Numbered from the stretch's first letter, positions 43,010-54,831 are shown. The stretch is 64,000 nt of DNA from Helicobacter ibis (GCF_027859255.1 NZ_JAQHXR010000001.1:1-64000); one strand, 5' to 3'. Notes: generated by a model not told the origin, from the sequence alone. Numbers and translations: made by a program.

Positions 43010-43358
43010 GTCCTTTTTCCTTTAGAATATCTATTATTTGTATAAAAGTTTGAAACTTTGCTTCCTTATCGCTTCTTAGCTCTATTAGCATTTTTCTATC
43101 GATTTGATTTATAGAATCTCTTAGCGAAATTATTGATATTTCTTTGTCGTCAAGATATATTTTATTTTCTTTATCTACTAGAATTTTTACTTTTTTCTCA
43201 TCGTTTTGAGATTCGCTATTTGCACTTTGTGGTAGATCTATTTTTATCTTTCCTTGTGCGATAAATGTTGATATACTAAGGACTATTGCTAGTAAAACCA
43301 GCATAACATCTATAAATGGAACTATGTTTAGAGATTCGTTTTTTGGTATTTTTATCAT
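42978..43358 (-). CDS. exbD: Biopolymer transport protein ExbD
   Basis: A 126-residue inner-membrane protein with a single N-terminal helix carrying the proton-path Asp in VPFIDVMLVLLAIVL (about residue 17), followed by a small periplasmic domain. It overlaps exbB by four bases (ATGA) and tonB at its 3' end, so all three are translated together. Confidence 0.94.
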   Translation of the reverse strand: MIKIPKNESLNIVPFIDVMLVLLAIVLSISTFIAQGKIKIDLPQSANSESQNDEKKVKILVDKENKIYLDDKEISIISLRDSINQIDRKMLIELRSDKEAKFQTFIQIIDILKEKGHENFSIATEK

Positions 43359-43780
43359 TTTAGATTCTTATTTTTATATGTATTGCTAAGCAGTGTTATC
43401 TTGCGATATAGTGCATTGTATGCAATTAGCGTTGGTATAGCTACTGCTAAGCCTAGTGCTGTGGCTTTTAATGCTAAAGATAGTCCAGTCATTATCTCTT
43501 TTGTATCTATCGTTCCGCTAAGTCCCATATCATAAAATGTGATCATAATCCCAATTACCGTGCCTAGAAGTCCGACATATGGAGCATTTGAATAGATTAT
43601 ATATAGTGTTGTTAGATGTTTGGTAATAGAATCTTCAAAGGATTCTTGAGTGTCATAGTCATTTAAATTTATCTTCGAAAAAAACATAACTCTCTCAATA
43701 GTGAGCCATAAAGCTATAAAGCCCATAATCCCTAAAATACTGAATATTGCGTAGTCTATTGTTTCTTTTAGAAATTCCAT
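43355..43780 (-). CDS. exbB: Biopolymer transport protein ExbB
   Basis: A 141-residue MotA/TolQ/ExbB protein with three membrane helices: residues 10-28, about 57-78 (PYVGLLGTVIGIMITFYDMG) and about 98-117 (ALKATALGLAVAIPTLIAY). The Thr and Glu/Lys positions of the proton path are in these helices. The ExbBD complex powers TonB. The gap upstream contains a possible Fur box. Confidence 0.94.
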   Translation of the reverse strand: MEFLKETIDYAIFSILGIMGFIALWLTIERVMFFSKINLNDYDTQESFEDSITKHLTTLYIIYSNAPYVGLLGTVIGIMITFYDMGLSGTIDTKEIMTGLSLALKATALGLAVAIPTLIAYNALYRKITLLSNTYKNKNLK

Positions 43781-43803
43781 ATTTTCACCTAGTCAAAATT
43801 AAA

Positions 43804-43819
43804 AATTATTCTTATAATT
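43804..43819 (-). promoter_or_regulatory. Possible Fur box before exbB
   Basis: AATTAT-TCTT-ATAATT (43804-43819) is a perfect inverted repeat in the 52-base gap between exbB and cca, 24 bases upstream of the exbB start. AT-rich dyads of this form occur at Fur-regulated promoters in Campylobacterota, and tonB systems are often iron-controlled. In AT-rich DNA such a repeat can arise by chance. Confidence 0.35.
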
Positions 43820-43832
43820 GTATCAAGTGAAA

Positions 43833-45032
43833 CTAAAAAATTTCTTTTATTATTTTTATTTTTTCTTGCAGTATGTGTTCTTTGATTTGTGTTGCATTTG
43901 GTGGAATTTCTTTGGATTCTATCCATTGTTTTGGGGAGTATTTTATTTTCTTAAATGCTTCTATTAGTTTATCTGTGTCTATTTTTTTTATGCTACGATA
44001 TGCTTTTCTAGCTTTTAAATCTGCATTAAATAGTTTGATTTGTGAATTGAGTAGCTCTAAATTACCTTTATAAGATTCTAATAATCTAACTATGTTAGAT
44101 GCTTTTAGATTTTCTATTTCTTGTATTTTTATGTGGTTTTGTATTAGAAGTAGTATATCTTTTTTTAGTCTGTTTGGGATTTGCATGTCTATTAGAGATT
44201 CTACTAGTTTTATATCATCATGTCCGTTGGAGTTTCCATAGAATCTATATATATGTGGTTTTGCTATATCATGGTATAGTGCAGATAGTTTTAGGCATAA
44301 GTTTTCATATTTTAGATTTTTTATTGTATTTATGGTGTGCAAGAATGCAGAAGCTTTCATGTGATATAGGCTACTTTCTTTTAGCGTTGTTAACTTGTAG
44401 ATATTTGGAAAGATATATTCTAACACTCCAAGTTCAAATAGGCTTTCAAAGAATAAATGAGCATTTTTGTAGCTAAGTGCTGTTTCTGCTTCCTTATATA
44501 CTCTGTTTGGTTCTAAGTATTTTAGTTCGTCTTTCATGTTATAGATTAGAGCTTTTGTATCTTTATGTATTTTCCACAATTGTCCAAGTTTTGCTTTGAA
44601 TCTTGCTATGCGTAGCACTCTAAGTGGATCTTCTATAAATGCACTACTTGTATGTCGTAAAATTTTATTTTTTATATCATTTGCTCCACCAAAAGGATCT
44701 ATTATCTCGCCACTATCTTCATCTAATGCTATAGAGTTTATTGTGAGATCCCTTCTTTTTAAATCTTCAAGCAAAGTTACATTTTCTGTATCGTATGAAA
44801 AGCCATTGTATCCATGCCCTAGCTTTGTTTCTTTTCGTGCTAGTGCAATTTGTGAGTTGTTATCTAGTAAAAATACAGGGAAACTTTTGCCAACCTTTTG
44901 TAAGTGTGAAAAATCAGATTCCTTATATCCTACTGCTACATAGTCTTTATCTTTTGATTTTATATGTAGCAGTTTATCTCTTACATATCCGCCAACTAGG
45001 TATATTTTTTTAGTAGAGTCCATATTTTCCAT
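43833..45032 (-). CDS. cca: CCA tRNA nucleotidyltransferase
   Basis: Class II nucleotidyltransferase of 399 residues. The head has YLVGGYVRDKLL followed by KDKDYVAVG, the DxD metal site; RDLTINSIAL and DPLRVLRIARFKAKL follow, and a phosphohydrolase-like HD segment ALYHDIAKP appears near residue 255. It could add CCA or poly(A); CCA addition or repair is the likely job. The start ATG at 45032 overlaps the hpf end; an in-frame ATG at 45023 (MDSTKK) is an equal candidate. Confidence 0.9.
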   Translation of the reverse strand: MENMDSTKKIYLVGGYVRDKLLHIKSKDKDYVAVGYKESDFSHLQKVGKSFPVFLLDNNSQIALARKETKLGHGYNGFSYDTENVTLLEDLKRRDLTINSIALDEDSGEIIDPFGGANDIKNKILRHTSSAFIEDPLRVLRIARFKAKLGQLWKIHKDTKALIYNMKDELKYLEPNRVYKEAETALSYKNAHLFFESLFELGVLEYIFPNIYKLTTLKESSLYHMKASAFLHTINTIKNLKYENLCLKLSALYHDIAKPHIYRFYGNSNGHDDIKLVESLIDMQIPNRLKKDILLLIQNHIKIQEIENLKASNIVRLLESYKGNLELLNSQIKLFNADLKARKAYRSIKKIDTDKLIEAFKKIKYSPKQWIESKEIPPNATQIKEHILQEKIKIIKEIF

Positions 45033-45555
45033 CTATTCTTTTATAAATAACTCTCATTTTTAAATCCTTATCATTAAATACAAAAAATTGTTGTGAGCTG
45101 CTTTTTAATCTTTCTAGTGCTTCATCTATATCAAGTGGCTTGTGTAAATCTAAATCCATTGGTACAATCTCATCTTCTTTTAGGCTTAATGCTTCATCTC
45201 TTAAAATATCAGCTGATATTATTTCTTCGCTAGGTGTAGCGTGTTTATTGTTTATTTTATCATGATATCTTCTTAGTATTTTGTGCATTCTAGAGAAGGC
45301 TAAATCGCAAGCAGCATATAAATCTTTATCTTTTTGGCTTATTACTATAGTATTTGATTTTGCAACATTGATTGTTAAATCTATTTCAAAGATTCTTTTT
45401 TTCTTCTCTTTGCCCTTTTTATCTTGATATGATATTACAACTCTATTACTTATGATGTCTAAACTATACTTCTCCAAGCTATCACTTAGTTTGTATATAT
45501 AGTCTTTAATTGAATCTGTTAGCTCAAAATGTTTTGAAGTGATTGTTGTATTCAT
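45010..45555 (-). CDS. hpf: Long-form ribosome hibernation factor HPF
   Basis: Binds 30S subunits and pairs ribosomes in stationary phase. Residues 1-105 are the S30AE domain (HFELTDSIKDYIYKLSD, VVISYQDKKGKEKKKRIFEI in the basic region, DLYAACDLAFSRM). The C-terminal domain, PLDIDEALERLKSSSQQFFVF followed by YKRIDGKYGL, is the dimerisation part found only in the long form. Length 181. GGAGG precedes the ATG on its strand. Confidence 0.92.
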   Translation of the reverse strand: MNTTITSKHFELTDSIKDYIYKLSDSLEKYSLDIISNRVVISYQDKKGKEKKKRIFEIDLTINVAKSNTIVISQKDKDLYAACDLAFSRMHKILRRYHDKINNKHATPSEEIISADILRDEALSLKEDEIVPMDLDLHKPLDIDEALERLKSSSQQFFVFNDKDLKMRVIYKRIDGKYGLY

Positions 45556-45690
45556 GTGTTCCTCCTAACTTCAACTTTGATTCATTGTATCATAAGTGTT
45601 ACAAAAATAAATATTTTCTATCTTTATTTTAAAAATAAGCTAAAAATATTTGTAAAAATTGAATTTCAAATATTATTATTTACATAAAGT

Positions 45691-45696
45691 TATACT
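45691..45696 (+). promoter_or_regulatory. Probable -10 element of putA
   Basis: TATACT at 45691-45696, 28 bases before the putA ATG, in an AT-rich 168-base gap between divergent hpf and putA. GGGAG at 45712-45716 is the ribosome binding site. Confidence 0.35.
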
Positions 45697-45723
45697 AAAA
45701 ATTTACTTTTTGGGAGTTTTTAT

Positions 45724-48700
45724 ATGGAATTAGATTTAATTGATGAATCATTAAAATTCGCAGAAGAATTGCAAGGCAAGATTGAGACAAATATGCAACA
45801 AAGTGAAAAAATATTTCACAACAAAATGCAAAAATTGCTAAATAATCCAAAAAATAAAATAATGCTAATAGAGCTATTAGATCGTGCATTTAGATGTAAA
45901 GACAAATCATCGACCTTTGAGTTTATAGAGACTATTTTAAGAAAGTATGGTATTGCTGATTTTTTCACTAGCAGTGAGAAGTTTTTGCTATTTTGTTTTT
46001 TGAGTTTTGGCGGTGTAGCACCAAAACTTAGCGTGCCATTTTTTGTTAAGCATTTAAGAGATGATACAAAAGGTATGGTGTTAGATGAAAATCCAACATT
46101 TTTAGAATCTCACATAGATAAGAGAGCTAGTGAAAACATAACTTTAAATATAAATCTAATAGGCGAGGAAGTCTTAGGTGAAGATGAGAGTAATCATAGA
46201 ATTGAAAAATACAAAAAAGCATTGCAGAGTAAATTTGTAACATATATTTCAATTAAAATTACAACTATCTTCTCGCAGATAAATATAATTGATTTTGAAT
46301 ACTCTAAAGATGAGATAGTAAAGAGGTTGAATCTTTTATACAAAATAGCACAAGAAGAGCAAGAAAGACAAGGGATCAGCAAATTTATAAACTTGGATAT
46401 GGAAGAATTTAGAGATTTAGAGCTTACAGTTAGTAGTTTTATGGAGAGTATTTCAAACTTTGATATTGAAGCCGGAATCGTTCTTCAAGCATATATCCCT
46501 GATTCATTTGATTATCTACAAAAGTTATTTGCATTTTCAAAAGAGAGAGTATTAAATGGTAAAAAACCAATTAAGATAAGGTTTGTTAAGGGTGCAAATA
46601 TGGAAAGTGAGGAGACTATAGCTTCTCAAAGAGGTTGGGAGCTACCTACATTTTCTAAAAAAGTAGATACAGATTCAAACTACAATAAAATGCTTGATTT
46701 TATACTAAGTGGTGATAATTACAAATACATAAACATAGGTATTGCAAGTCATAATATTTTTGAGATTTCATATGCTTATACAAAAATAAAGCACAAAAAT
46801 GCATTCTCTTCATTTACTTTTGAAATGTTAGAGGGTATGAGTATGCAGTGTGCTAAGGAGATTTCCCAACTACATAAACTAATATTGTATGCACCTGTAT
46901 GTGATGAATCTCATTTTAATAACGCTATTGCATATCTTGTGAGAAGGCTTGATGAGAATACTAGTGTAGATAATTTTATGAGATATTTCTTTAACCTAAA
47001 AGTAGGCGATAATGCGTGGGAAACACAAAAGAAATTGTTTTTAGAATCTTTAGATGGAATTTCCAAAATAGATTCGAAAACTCATAGGATTCAAAATAGA
47101 TTACTACCACAAAAGGCTCAAAGTTCATATGATACTAAGAGCTTTTATAATGAACCTGATACTGACTTTATACTGCCACAAAATAGGCAATGGGCGAAAA
47201 ATATACGACAAAAATACGAAAATATGCCATTTATGGAAGTGTTCGCAGTAGCTAAAGAAGAGCTAAAAACTAGCACAGAATCAATAACTATAAAAGAAAG
47301 AATAAATAATAAAGATATAGGCAAAATTCACCTAGCAAGCAAAGAAGATATACAAGAAGCTTTAAAAATTGCAAAAGATTCTAAATTTAGTGAAACTAAC
47401 TTTAGTGAGATTCATAAGATATTGGCTAAGACCGCACAAATAATGCGAGATAGAAGGGGTGATTTAATAGGTATTTCAGCGCTTGAAGTTGGAAAGACAT
47501 TTATAGAAATAGACGCTGAAGTTAGTGAGGCTATTGACTTTTTAGAATTTTATCCTCATTCTTTAGAATCTCTAATGGCACAAAATGAAAATACTACTCT
47601 TTCGCCAAAGGGTATAGGAGTTGTGGTTGCTCCTTGGAATTTCCCTATTGGAATATCAGTTGGAACTATTGCAGCACCACTAGCAGCTGGAAATAGAGTA
47701 ATATATAAACCATCAAGTCTATCTTCATTAAGTGGCTATATGATATGTGAATGTTTTTGGGAGGCTGGAATCCCAAAAGATGCGTTAATTTTCATGCCAA
47801 CTAAAGGTTCTTATATTTCAGAATATTTATTAAAAGATTCTTCTATTTGTTTTGCTGTGCTAACTGGAGGAGAAGAGACGGCTTATGCTATGTTAGATAG
47901 TAATCCTACTTTAATGTTAAGTGCAGAGACTGGTGGGAAAAATGCAACAATTGTTAGTAGGTTTGCCGATAGAGATCAAGCAATCAAAAATGTCATTCAT
48001 TCTGCCTTTTCAAATTCTGGGCAAAAGTGTTCTGCTACTTCACTTTTGATACTAGAAGATGAGGTGTATGATGATTTGGATTTTAGAGCTACTTTAGTTG
48101 ATGCAGCAAAGTCATTAAATGTTGGCAATCCTTTTGAGTTTAAAAATAAGTTAGGTGCATTAGCAAACTCCAATGATAAAAAGGCTATAAAAGCTATTAA
48201 TGAGTTAGAGGGTGAGCAAGAGTGGGCATTAAAACCTAGTTTTGTCAATGATAATCCATATTTAATGACACCTTGTATTAAATATGGAGTTAGAGTTGGT
48301 GAGTTTATGCACAAAGAAGAGTTATTCTCACCTATATTATCGGTTATGAGAGCTAGAGATTTAGAAGATGCAATAGCTATTGCAAACTCTACAGGATATG
48401 GACTAACTGCAGCATTAGAGAGTCTAGATGAGCGAGAATGGGAAATTTTTACTTCTAAAATAGAAGCTGGGAATATTTATATAAATAAGCCTAGCACTGG
48501 TGCAATTGTATTAAGACAGCCATTTGGTGGGGTGAAAAAATCAGCAATAGGGTTTGGCAGAAAAGTTGGTATTTATAATTACATAACCCAATTTTTAAAT
48601 GTTTCACAACACAAAACAGAAAAGAATTTGATAGATAGTAATATTTCTGAAATTTTAGAAAAATTAATGCAAACAAATCCAAATAAAGATGATTTGCGAG

Positions 48701-49233
48701 ATTCAATTATAATGGCAAAGAGCTATGCTTATCATAAGTTAAATGAATTTTCTGTCAAAAGAGACTATGTAAATATAAGAGGTGAGGAGAATTGGTTTTA
48801 TTATGAGAGTGTAAAGAATGTCGGATACTATGTGTGCAGTGAAGATTCCCTAAAAGATATGCTAGGAGTTTTGATAGCTACTCATACTTTGGGGATTCCG
48901 CTTTTTGTGTGCTATAAGGATAACAAGCATATAGAATTTTTAAAAGAAATATCATCATTAATTGGAGCTAGTGTTGGATTTGTAGAACAAAGCAAAGAGG
49001 AATTTGCACAAAATGTATCAAAATATGAGCGAATTAGGTATTTTGCAAAGCCTTGTATTGATGATGTTATCTATAAGTCATGTGCGAAGTTAGCTAAAAT
49101 TATCGCTTCAAGTAAGCCACTTATTAATGGTAGATTCGAGTTGCTTTATTATGTAATTGAAAAATCACTTAGTATTTCGTATCACAGATATGGAAATCTT
49201 GGCATAAGAGGAGAGAAAAATGGTTCAAATTAA
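45724..49233 (+). CDS. putA: Bifunctional proline dehydrogenase / P5C dehydrogenase PutA
   Basis: Oxidises proline to glutamate in two steps. Residues about 90-450 form the FAD proline dehydrogenase barrel ([21 protein letters not shown]-type segment as [18 protein letters not shown]). Residues about 510-990 are the aldehyde dehydrogenase: [27 protein letters not shown] and the catalytic Cys in [15 protein letters not shown] further roughly 180 residues at the C-terminus are not recognised. There is no N-terminal ribbon-helix-helix domain, so it is not a self-regulating PutA. putP overlaps by 14 bases. Proline is a favoured fuel of gut Helicobacter. Confidence 0.95.
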   Translation: MELDLIDESLKFAEELQGKIETNMQQSEKIFHNKMQKLLNNPKNKIMLIELLDRAFRCKDKSSTFEFIETILRKYGIADFFTSSEKFLLFCFLSFGGVAPKLSVPFFVKHLRDDTKGMVLDENPTFLESHIDKRASENITLNINLIGEEVLGEDESNHRIEKYKKALQSKFVTYISIKITTIFSQINIIDFEYSKDEIVKRLNLLYKIAQEEQERQGISKFINLDMEEFRDLELTVSSFMESISNFDIEAGIVLQAYIPDSFDYLQKLFAFSKERVLNGKKPIKIRFVKGANMESEETIASQRGWELPTFSKKVDTDSNYNKMLDFILSGDNYKYINIGIASHNIFEISYAYTKIKHKNAFSSFTFEMLEGMSMQCAKEISQLHKLILYAPVCDESHFNNAIAYLVRRLDENTSVDNFMRYFFNLKVGDNAWETQKKLFLESLDGISKIDSKTHRIQNRLLPQKAQSSYDTKSFYNEPDTDFILPQNRQWAKNIRQKYENMPFMEVFAVAKEELKTSTESITIKERINNKDIGKIHLASKEDIQEALKIAKDSKFSETNFSEIHKILAKTAQIMRDRRGDLIGISALEVGKTFIEIDAEVSEAIDFLEFYPHSLESLMAQNENTTLSPKGIGVVVAPWNFPIGISVGTIAAPLAAGNRVIYKPSSLSSLSGYMICECFWEAGIPKDALIFMPTKGSYISEYLLKDSSICFAVLTGGEETAYAMLDSNPTLMLSAETGGKNATIVSRFADRDQAIKNVIHSAFSNSGQKCSATSLLILEDEVYDDLDFRATLVDAAKSLNVGNPFEFKNKLGALANSNDKKAIKAINELEGEQEWALKPSFVNDNPYLMTPCIKYGVRVGEFMHKEELFSPILSVMRARDLEDAIAIANSTGYGLTAALESLDEREWEIFTSKIEAGNIYINKPSTGAIVLRQPFGGVKKSAIGFGRKVGIYNYITQFLNVSQHKTEKNLIDSNISEILEKLMQTNPNKDDLRDSIIMAKSYAYHKLNEFSVKRDYVNIRGEENWFYYESVKNVGYYVCSEDSLKDMLGVLIATHTLGIPLFVCYKDNKHIEFLKEISSLIGASVGFVEQSKEEFAQNVSKYERIRYFAKPCIDDVIYKSCAKLAKIIASSKPLINGRFELLYYVIEKSLSISYHRYGNLGIRGEKNGSN

Positions 49234-50695
49234 TTTTGAAATTGCAACAACATTTATAGCATATTCATTGCTTATGCTTTTTATTGGATTTTATTTTTAT
49301 AACAAAAATAAAAATACAGAAGACTATTTTTTAGGTAATCGTTCTATGGGACCTGTTGTATCAGCACTATCTGCTGGTGCATCTGATATGAGTGGGTGGT
49401 TGCTTTTGGGATTGCCGGGAGCTTTGTATGTTACTGGATTTAGTGAAATTTACATTGCAATAGGTTTATCAATTGGGGCATTATTAAATTGGAGCTTTGT
49501 TGCAAAGAGGCTTAGAATCTACACAAGCGTAATTGCAAATTCTATTACAATACCTGATTATTTTGAGACTAGATTCTCCGATGATAAGCATATTTTGCGT
49601 GTGTTATGTGCTATTGTTATTTTGATATTTTTTACATTTTATGTATCTGCTGGACTTGTTAGTGGTGCAAAGCTATTTGAAGCTACTTTTGGTATAGCAT
49701 ATGAGTATGCACTAACAACTGGAACAATCATTATCGTAGCATATACATTTCTTGGTGGATATAAGGCTGTTTGTTGGACTGATCTTATACAAGGCTTATT
49801 AATGATGGGTGCTTTAATTGTTGTGCCTTGTGCGATGATATATCATTTAGGCGGTATTGATGAGAGTATAAAAATAGTATCTGAAATTAAACCTCAAGCT
49901 TTATCCATGGGTGAGGGAGTTAGTGCTATTGCTATTATTTCAAGTTTAGCTTGGGGTCTTGGATATTTTGGGCAACCTCATATTTTAGTTAGATTCATGT
50001 CTATTCGTTCTACAAATGATATTAAAGCAGCTACTATTGTTGGAATCTCTTGGATGGTTATTTCTTTGATTGGTGCTTGTTTAATTGGTGTAATTGGGAT
50101 TGCTTATGTGTATAAATTTGAGCTATCACTACAAGATCCTGAAAAGATATTTATTGTAATGAGTCAAGTATTGTTTAATCCTTGGGTTAGCGGAATCTTA
50201 CTTTCTGCTATTTTGGCTGCTGTTATGAGCACGGCAAGTTCTCAACTGCTTGTATCAAGCTCTACTATTGCAGAGGATTTTTATAGAAGAATTTTTAAAA
50301 CAGATGCATCAGATAAATCAATCTTAAACATAGGTAAGCTTGGCGTATTGTGCGTTGCTTGTATTGCTTTTGTGATTTCTTTTGATGAGGATTCTAGTGT
50401 TTTATCTATCGTTGCTTATGCGTGGGCTGGGTTTGGTGCTAGTTTTGGTAGTGTTATGTTGTTTTCTTTATTTTGGGAGAGAATGACTAGAGTTGGTGCA
50501 ATAGGTGGTATGGTTGTAGGCGCTATTACTGTGGTGCTTTATAAAAATTATCTAGGGACTTATTTTAATTTCCCTATTTATGAGATTGTTCCGGGATTTT
50601 TAGCAGCTAGTATTACAATTATAATCTTAAGCCTACTTACAAATGTAAGAGAGGGGACAAAAGTAGCGTATGAAACAATGCTTAAGCACTTATAA
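49220..50695 (+). CDS. putP: Sodium/proline symporter PutP
   Basis: A 491-residue SSS-family transporter with about 12-13 membrane helices. [24 protein letters not shown] near the N-terminus (in part [17 protein letters not shown]) is the PutP core carrying the Na+/proline site, and [12 protein letters not shown] is in helix 8. It supplies proline to PutA. The start overlaps the putA end with GGAG upstream; its 3' end overlaps the convergent gene by 14 bases. Confidence 0.95.
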   Translation: MVQINFEIATTFIAYSLLMLFIGFYFYNKNKNTEDYFLGNRSMGPVVSALSAGASDMSGWLLLGLPGALYVTGFSEIYIAIGLSIGALLNWSFVAKRLRIYTSVIANSITIPDYFETRFSDDKHILRVLCAIVILIFFTFYVSAGLVSGAKLFEATFGIAYEYALTTGTIIIVAYTFLGGYKAVCWTDLIQGLLMMGALIVVPCAMIYHLGGIDESIKIVSEIKPQALSMGEGVSAIAIISSLAWGLGYFGQPHILVRFMSIRSTNDIKAATIVGISWMVISLIGACLIGVIGIAYVYKFELSLQDPEKIFIVMSQVLFNPWVSGILLSAILAAVMSTASSQLLVSSSTIAEDFYRRIFKTDASDKSILNIGKLGVLCVACIAFVISFDEDSSVLSIVAYAWAGFGASFGSVMLFSLFWERMTRVGAIGGMVVGAITVVLYKNYLGTYFNFPIYEIVPGFLAASITIIILSLLTNVREGTKVAYETMLKHL

Positions 50696-51110
50696 AATGT
50701 ATGATTAAATAATATCTTAATGTCTTGCCTAGAGTTACAAAGATAATCATTTTGGCTAGATTGCATCTTGTAATCCCTAAGGCTAGGGCGAAAATATCTC
50801 CAATAATTGGCAAGAAAGTAAAAAACGCACATAAACTTCCGAATTTTTTTGTAATATTTACATATTTTATGGCTTTTTTGATATTTTCTTTAAATCTACT
50901 ATGAAGAATAAGGTTAGTACCAAAATAGCCTATGGCATATGTGCTTAGCGTTCCTAGTGTATTTCCTAATGTTGCCACTAGTAAGACTAGATATTTGTCG
51001 TATCCTAACTTTATAAACATAGCTACAAATACTTCAGAGCCTAGTGGATATAAAGAACTAGCTATAAATGATATTAAAAATAGCCCCAAGATTCCTAGAT
51101 TTTCTATCAT
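50682..51110 (-). CDS. YqaA/DedA-like membrane protein
   Basis: A 142-residue inner-membrane protein with about three to four helices. [21 protein letters not shown] and [18 protein letters not shown] match the YqaA branch of the SNARE-associated/DedA superfamily, with [18 protein letters not shown] near the C-terminus. DedA proteins influence membrane lipid transport, but YqaA function is unknown. Divergence from neighbouring genes suggests independent transcription; it converges with putP. Confidence 0.8.
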   Translation of the reverse strand: MIENLGILGLFLISFIASSLYPLGSEVFVAMFIKLGYDKYLVLLVATLGNTLGTLSTYAIGYFGTNLILHSRFKENIKKAIKYVNITKKFGSLCAFFTFLPIIGDIFALALGITRCNLAKMIIFVTLGKTLRYYLIIHFISA

Positions 51111-51120
51111 ATAGGTGTTA

Positions 51121-51876
51121 TTAGATTCGTATTTCTATGCCATTTTCTTTTAGGTATTTCTTTAGAATTTTTATATTTATTAGATCAAAGTGAAACACAG
51201 AAGCGGCTAATGCACCACTTGCACCAACTTTAAATACATCATAAAAGTCAGAATCTCTCCCAGCACCGCCACTTGCTATTATTGGTATTGTTACTATTTC
51301 ATGTAGTTTTGATATTTGTTCTAAGTCATATCCATTTTGCAATCCATCGCAATCCATGCTTGTAATAAGTAGCTCTCCTGCACCTCTATCTTGTGCTTCT
51401 TGTGCCCATGAAAGTAGCTCTTTATTGGTCTTTCTTGTGCCACCATGTGTGTATATTTCCCATTTATTATTTTGATATTTTGTATCAATAGCTACAACAA
51501 TACATTGAGAGCCGAATCTTTTTGCGCTTTGTTCTATTAGATTTGGATTTATTATTGCTGAAGAATTTATGCTTATCTTATCACATCCAGCATTCAATAG
51601 CTCATATATATCATCTAGTGAGCTTATGCCACCACCTATTGTTAGAGGTATAAAGATTTCTTGTGCTACTTTTTTTATTAGTTCAATTCTTGTTTTTTTA
51701 CCTTCACTTGATGCACTAATGTCTAAAAAAACTATCTCATCTGCTCCATCATCATTATATTTTTTTGCCATTTCTACCGGACAGCCTGTCTCTTGCAATC
51801 CTTTAAAATTTATTCCTTTTACAACTTTGTCATTTTTTATATCTAAGCATGGTATGATCCTACTTGCTAGTGCCAT
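51121..51876 (-). CDS. hisF: Imidazole glycerol phosphate synthase subunit HisF
   Basis: Cyclase half of the HisFH enzyme that forms IGP and AICAR in histidine synthesis. The 251-residue TIM barrel shows the catalytic Asp in [15 protein letters not shown] (about residue 11), [26 protein letters not shown] (second Asp) and IIASGGAGR. Other his genes are not in this window. It is divergent from trpS. Confidence 0.95.
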   Translation of the reverse strand: MALASRIIPCLDIKNDKVVKGINFKGLQETGCPVEMAKKYNDDGADEIVFLDISASSEGKKTRIELIKKVAQEIFIPLTIGGGISSLDDIYELLNAGCDKISINSSAIINPNLIEQSAKRFGSQCIVVAIDTKYQNNKWEIYTHGGTRKTNKELLSWAQEAQDRGAGELLITSMDCDGLQNGYDLEQISKLHEIVTIPIIASGGAGRDSDFYDVFKVGASGALAASVFHFDLINIKILKKYLKENGIEIRI

Positions 51877-51945
51877 ATATATATCCTTGTGTTTTATTGT
51901 TATAATTCATTATATACAAAATATAAAATAAACAAAAGGAAAGAT

Positions 51946-52932
51946 ATGCAATTAAAACGAGTTTTCTCTGGGATTCAGCCCACTGGAGATATACACTTGG
52001 GGAATTATCTAGGAGCGGTTAAAAATTGGGTTGATAGAGAAAAGGAATATGATAATGTTTTTTGTGTTGTTAATTCTCATGCTATAACAATTCCACAAGA
52101 CCCGAAAGTATTAAGAGAAAAAACTTACGAATTATGTGCTATGCTTCTAGCTTGTGGCTTAAAAGATTCTACTTTATTTATACAATCAGAGGTGCAAGAA
52201 CACACTTCTCTTGGTTGGTTGCTTACTTGCATTACTCCTATGGGAGATTTAAATCGTATGACGCAATTTAAAGATAAAAGTCAAAAAAATCCCAAAAATA
52301 TACTAGCAGGACTTTTTAATTATCCAAATTTGATGAGTGCTGATATTTTGCTTTATAAAAGTCATTATGTTCCAGTTGGTGAGGATCAAAAGCAACATAT
52401 AGAATTAGCAAGAGATACTGCAATTAGGTTTAATAGGGACTTTGGAGAGACATTTATTGTGCCAGAACCACTAATACAAAAAGAAGGTGCAAGAATAATG
52501 GGACTAGATGATCCAACAAAGAAAATGAGCAAATCAAGTGGAGTTGATAAGCCAAATCACTTAATAGCCTTGCTTGACACGCCAGAGGTGATTTTAAAAA
52601 AATGCAAAAAAGCAACTACAGATTCTGAAAATAAAATACTCTTTGATAAAGATAGAGCAGGAATTTATAATCTGCTTACTATATATCAATGCCTAAGTGG
52701 AGATAGTAAAGAAAATATAGAATCAGAATTTGCAAATAAGGGCTATGGGGAGTTTAAAGTTGCATTAGCAGATTTGATTATAGAGAAGTTAAAACCAATT
52801 AGAGAATCTTATCTCAAACTTATAGATGATAAATCGCATTTAGAATCTATACTAAAAAGCGGTGCAAACAAGGCTAGAGAAATTGCAGAAAAAACCTATA
52901 AAGAAGCAAAGGAGAAAATGGGGCTAATCTAG
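51946..52932 (+). CDS. trpS: Tryptophanyl-tRNA synthetase
   Basis: Charges tRNA-Trp. About 328 residues from ATG 51946, which has AAAGGA ahead; a frame from 51889 is open but not needed. HIGH-type motif [10 protein letters not shown] near residue 15, [26 protein letters not shown] in the core (key part [10 protein letters not shown]) and [10 protein letters not shown] as the KMSKS loop. The 3' end overlaps the convergent dehydrogenase gene by 9 bases. Confidence 0.96.
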   Translation: MQLKRVFSGIQPTGDIHLGNYLGAVKNWVDREKEYDNVFCVVNSHAITIPQDPKVLREKTYELCAMLLACGLKDSTLFIQSEVQEHTSLGWLLTCITPMGDLNRMTQFKDKSQKNPKNILAGLFNYPNLMSADILLYKSHYVPVGEDQKQHIELARDTAIRFNRDFGETFIVPEPLIQKEGARIMGLDDPTKKMSKSSGVDKPNHLIALLDTPEVILKKCKKATTDSENKILFDKDRAGIYNLLTIYQCLSGDSKENIESEFANKGYGEFKVALADLIIEKLKPIRESYLKLIDDKSHLESILKSGANKAREIAEKTYKEAKEKMGLI

Positions 52933-53868
52933 CCTCAAAAATTCCTTTATATTGTCCAAGATTCCTTTAATTAGCTTTTTCTTGCTGTTTTCATATCCCC
53001 ATGCATTATGTGGAGTTAGTAGGAGTTGGTTTGCTATTTCTTTAGAGAAAAGTGGATTATCTTCCTTTGGTGGCTCACTCTCAAATACATCTAAACCTGC
53101 GTAAAATTTCTTAACCTTTAGTGTTTCTGCTAGGTCATTTTCATTTATAATCCCGCCTCTACCGACATTTATTAGAATTGCACCTTCATGTATTAGATCT
53201 AAATTATCTTTATTTAGTAGATTTTTTGTTTTTTCGTTTAATGGAGCATGTATTGAAATTATCGAGCTTTCTTTTAATAAAGTATCTAGGTCTTTTTGTT
53301 GAAAGTCAGGATTGTTGTTATTTCCACTTGTTGAATAGTAGCTTATATATGCACCAAATGCATTTGCTAATCTTGCTACTTCTAAGCCTATTGTCCCTAA
53401 GCCTATGATTCCCCAGTTTTTACCATTTATTAATTCTAATTTTTCATCAAGGTTTGTAAAAAGTGGGTTTTGTGCGTATTTTTTACTTTTGCAATAATCA
53501 TCATAATAAGGAATCTTTGCACTTAAAGCTAAAGCCATCATAAGAGTGTGTTGTGCTACACTTTTAGTGGAGTATCCAACTACATTTTTAACCTCGATTC
53601 CTAGTTTTTGTGCTGTTTGTAAATCTACATTATTTGTCCCTGTTGCTGTTATGCAGATTAATTTTAAAGAATCTTTTAGAGATTCTAAAATGTTGCTATC
53701 TAATATGACTTTATTTGTGATAATTATTGTTGCATCATTGCATCTTTGTAGTGTCTCATTTGGAGATGTTATTTCATATTCTGTATATTCTCCAAATTCA
53801 CTTAGATATTGCCCAAGATTGTTATTTCCTAGGCTTTTTGCATCGAGGAATACGATTTTATGTTGCAT
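52924..53868 (-). CDS. D-isomer-specific 2-hydroxyacid dehydrogenase
   Basis: A 314-residue NAD-dependent dehydrogenase. The Rossmann part has [21 protein letters not shown]; catalytic residues are Arg in [11 protein letters not shown], Glu in DVFESEPP and His in [13 protein letters not shown] 53868 has AAGGA six bases upstream; a TTG two codons earlier is unlikely. Possible activities are hydroxypyruvate/glycerate or lactate dehydrogenase; substrate unresolved. It has no ACT domain, so it is not a regulated SerA. Confidence 0.88.
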   Translation of the reverse strand: MQHKIVFLDAKSLGNNNLGQYLSEFGEYTEYEITSPNETLQRCNDATIIITNKVILDSNILESLKDSLKLICITATGTNNVDLQTAQKLGIEVKNVVGYSTKSVAQHTLMMALALSAKIPYYDDYCKSKKYAQNPLFTNLDEKLELINGKNWGIIGLGTIGLEVARLANAFGAYISYYSTSGNNNNPDFQQKDLDTLLKESSIISIHAPLNEKTKNLLNKDNLDLIHEGAILINVGRGGIINENDLAETLKVKKFYAGLDVFESEPPKEDNPLFSKEIANQLLLTPHNAWGYENSKKKLIKGILDNIKEFLRLD

Positions 53869-53919
53869 AAACAATCCTTTAGATATAATTTATACATTCT
53901 ACAACAAAAAGAGTTTAAA

Positions 53920-54774
53920 ATGAATAATCACAAAAAAGTAGTTTCAATCCTGCTAGGCGCACTTACATATATAAAGCTTTTTCGTGGTTCTAAGATAGTT
54001 ATAAAATATGGCGGTGCAGCACAGATAAATCCAGAGTTAAAAGAGCAGTTCGCACTTGATATTGTAATGCTATATATGCTTGGTATTAAGCCTGTGATAG
54101 TGCATGGCGGAGGGAAGAGGATAAATGAGCTTTTAGACTTATTAAATATAACAAGCGAATTTGTAAATGGGATTAGAAAGACAAGCATAGATGCACTAAA
54201 AATAGTAGAAATGGTTCTAAGCGGGGAGATAAACAAGGAGATTACTGCATTTTTGAACTTCCATGGAGTAAATGCAATAGGTATTAGCGGTAAAGATTCG
54301 TCGCTATTTTCTGCTGTTCCAAAGGATAATGGGAAATATGGTTACACTGGAGAGATAGTTGAGACCAAAGGAGAGGTGATAGATAAGTTATTATCAGAAG
54401 ATTTAATACCAGTTATCGCTCCAATTGCATGTGGTAATGAATCTGGACATCCGGGATTTAATATAAATGCAGATAGTGCAGCTAGTGCTATTGCAGTTGC
54501 TATTAAAGCTAAGAGAGCTATTTTTCTAACAGATACAAGTGGAGTGCTTAATAAAGATGGAAAAATATATGAATCTCTTAATGCCTCAACAACTATGAAA
54601 TTAGTAGAAAATGGCACTATTAGTGGAGGTATGATACCTAAAGTTGAATCTTGTCTTGCTTGTGTAAAGGGTGGAGTTGAAAAAGCACACATAATAGATG
54701 GCAGAATCCCACACTCAATATTATTAGAACTTCTAACTAGTGGTGGAATTGGCACTGAATTTATGCTTGATTGA
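53920..54774 (+). CDS. argB: Acetylglutamate kinase
   Basis: Second step of arginine synthesis: phosphorylates N-acetylglutamate. The 284 residues have IVIKYGGAAQINPELK near the start (Lys and Gly-rich phosphate loop), KPVIVHGGGKRIN, NINADSAASAIAVAI (in part) and GGMIPKVESCLACVKGGV at the C-terminus, a full amino-acid-kinase fold. ATG 53920 follows a short gap after the divergent dehydrogenase gene. Presence of argB and hisF indicates greater amino-acid prototrophy than in H. pylori. Confidence 0.95.
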   Translation: MNNHKKVVSILLGALTYIKLFRGSKIVIKYGGAAQINPELKEQFALDIVMLYMLGIKPVIVHGGGKRINELLDLLNITSEFVNGIRKTSIDALKIVEMVLSGEINKEITAFLNFHGVNAIGISGKDSSLFSAVPKDNGKYGYTGEIVETKGEVIDKLLSEDLIPVIAPIACGNESGHPGFNINADSAASAIAVAIKAKRAIFLTDTSGVLNKDGKIYESLNASTTMKLVENGTISGGMIPKVESCLACVKGGVEKAHIIDGRIPHSILLELLTSGGIGTEFMLD

Positions 54775-54831
54775 TTTTGTTGCTTAAGGCGTTTTTCGTT
54801 ATTATAAATCAAAACAAAATGGGTGGAATGA

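Noticed and set aside
42639-43025. Plus-strand frames opposite tonB
   Set aside because: Antisense of the Pro/Lys-rich TonB spacer; composition is an artefact of that repeat-like region.
44099-44476. Plus-strand frame opposite cca
   Set aside because: Shadow frame rich in Leu/Phe; cca motifs on the other strand are clear.
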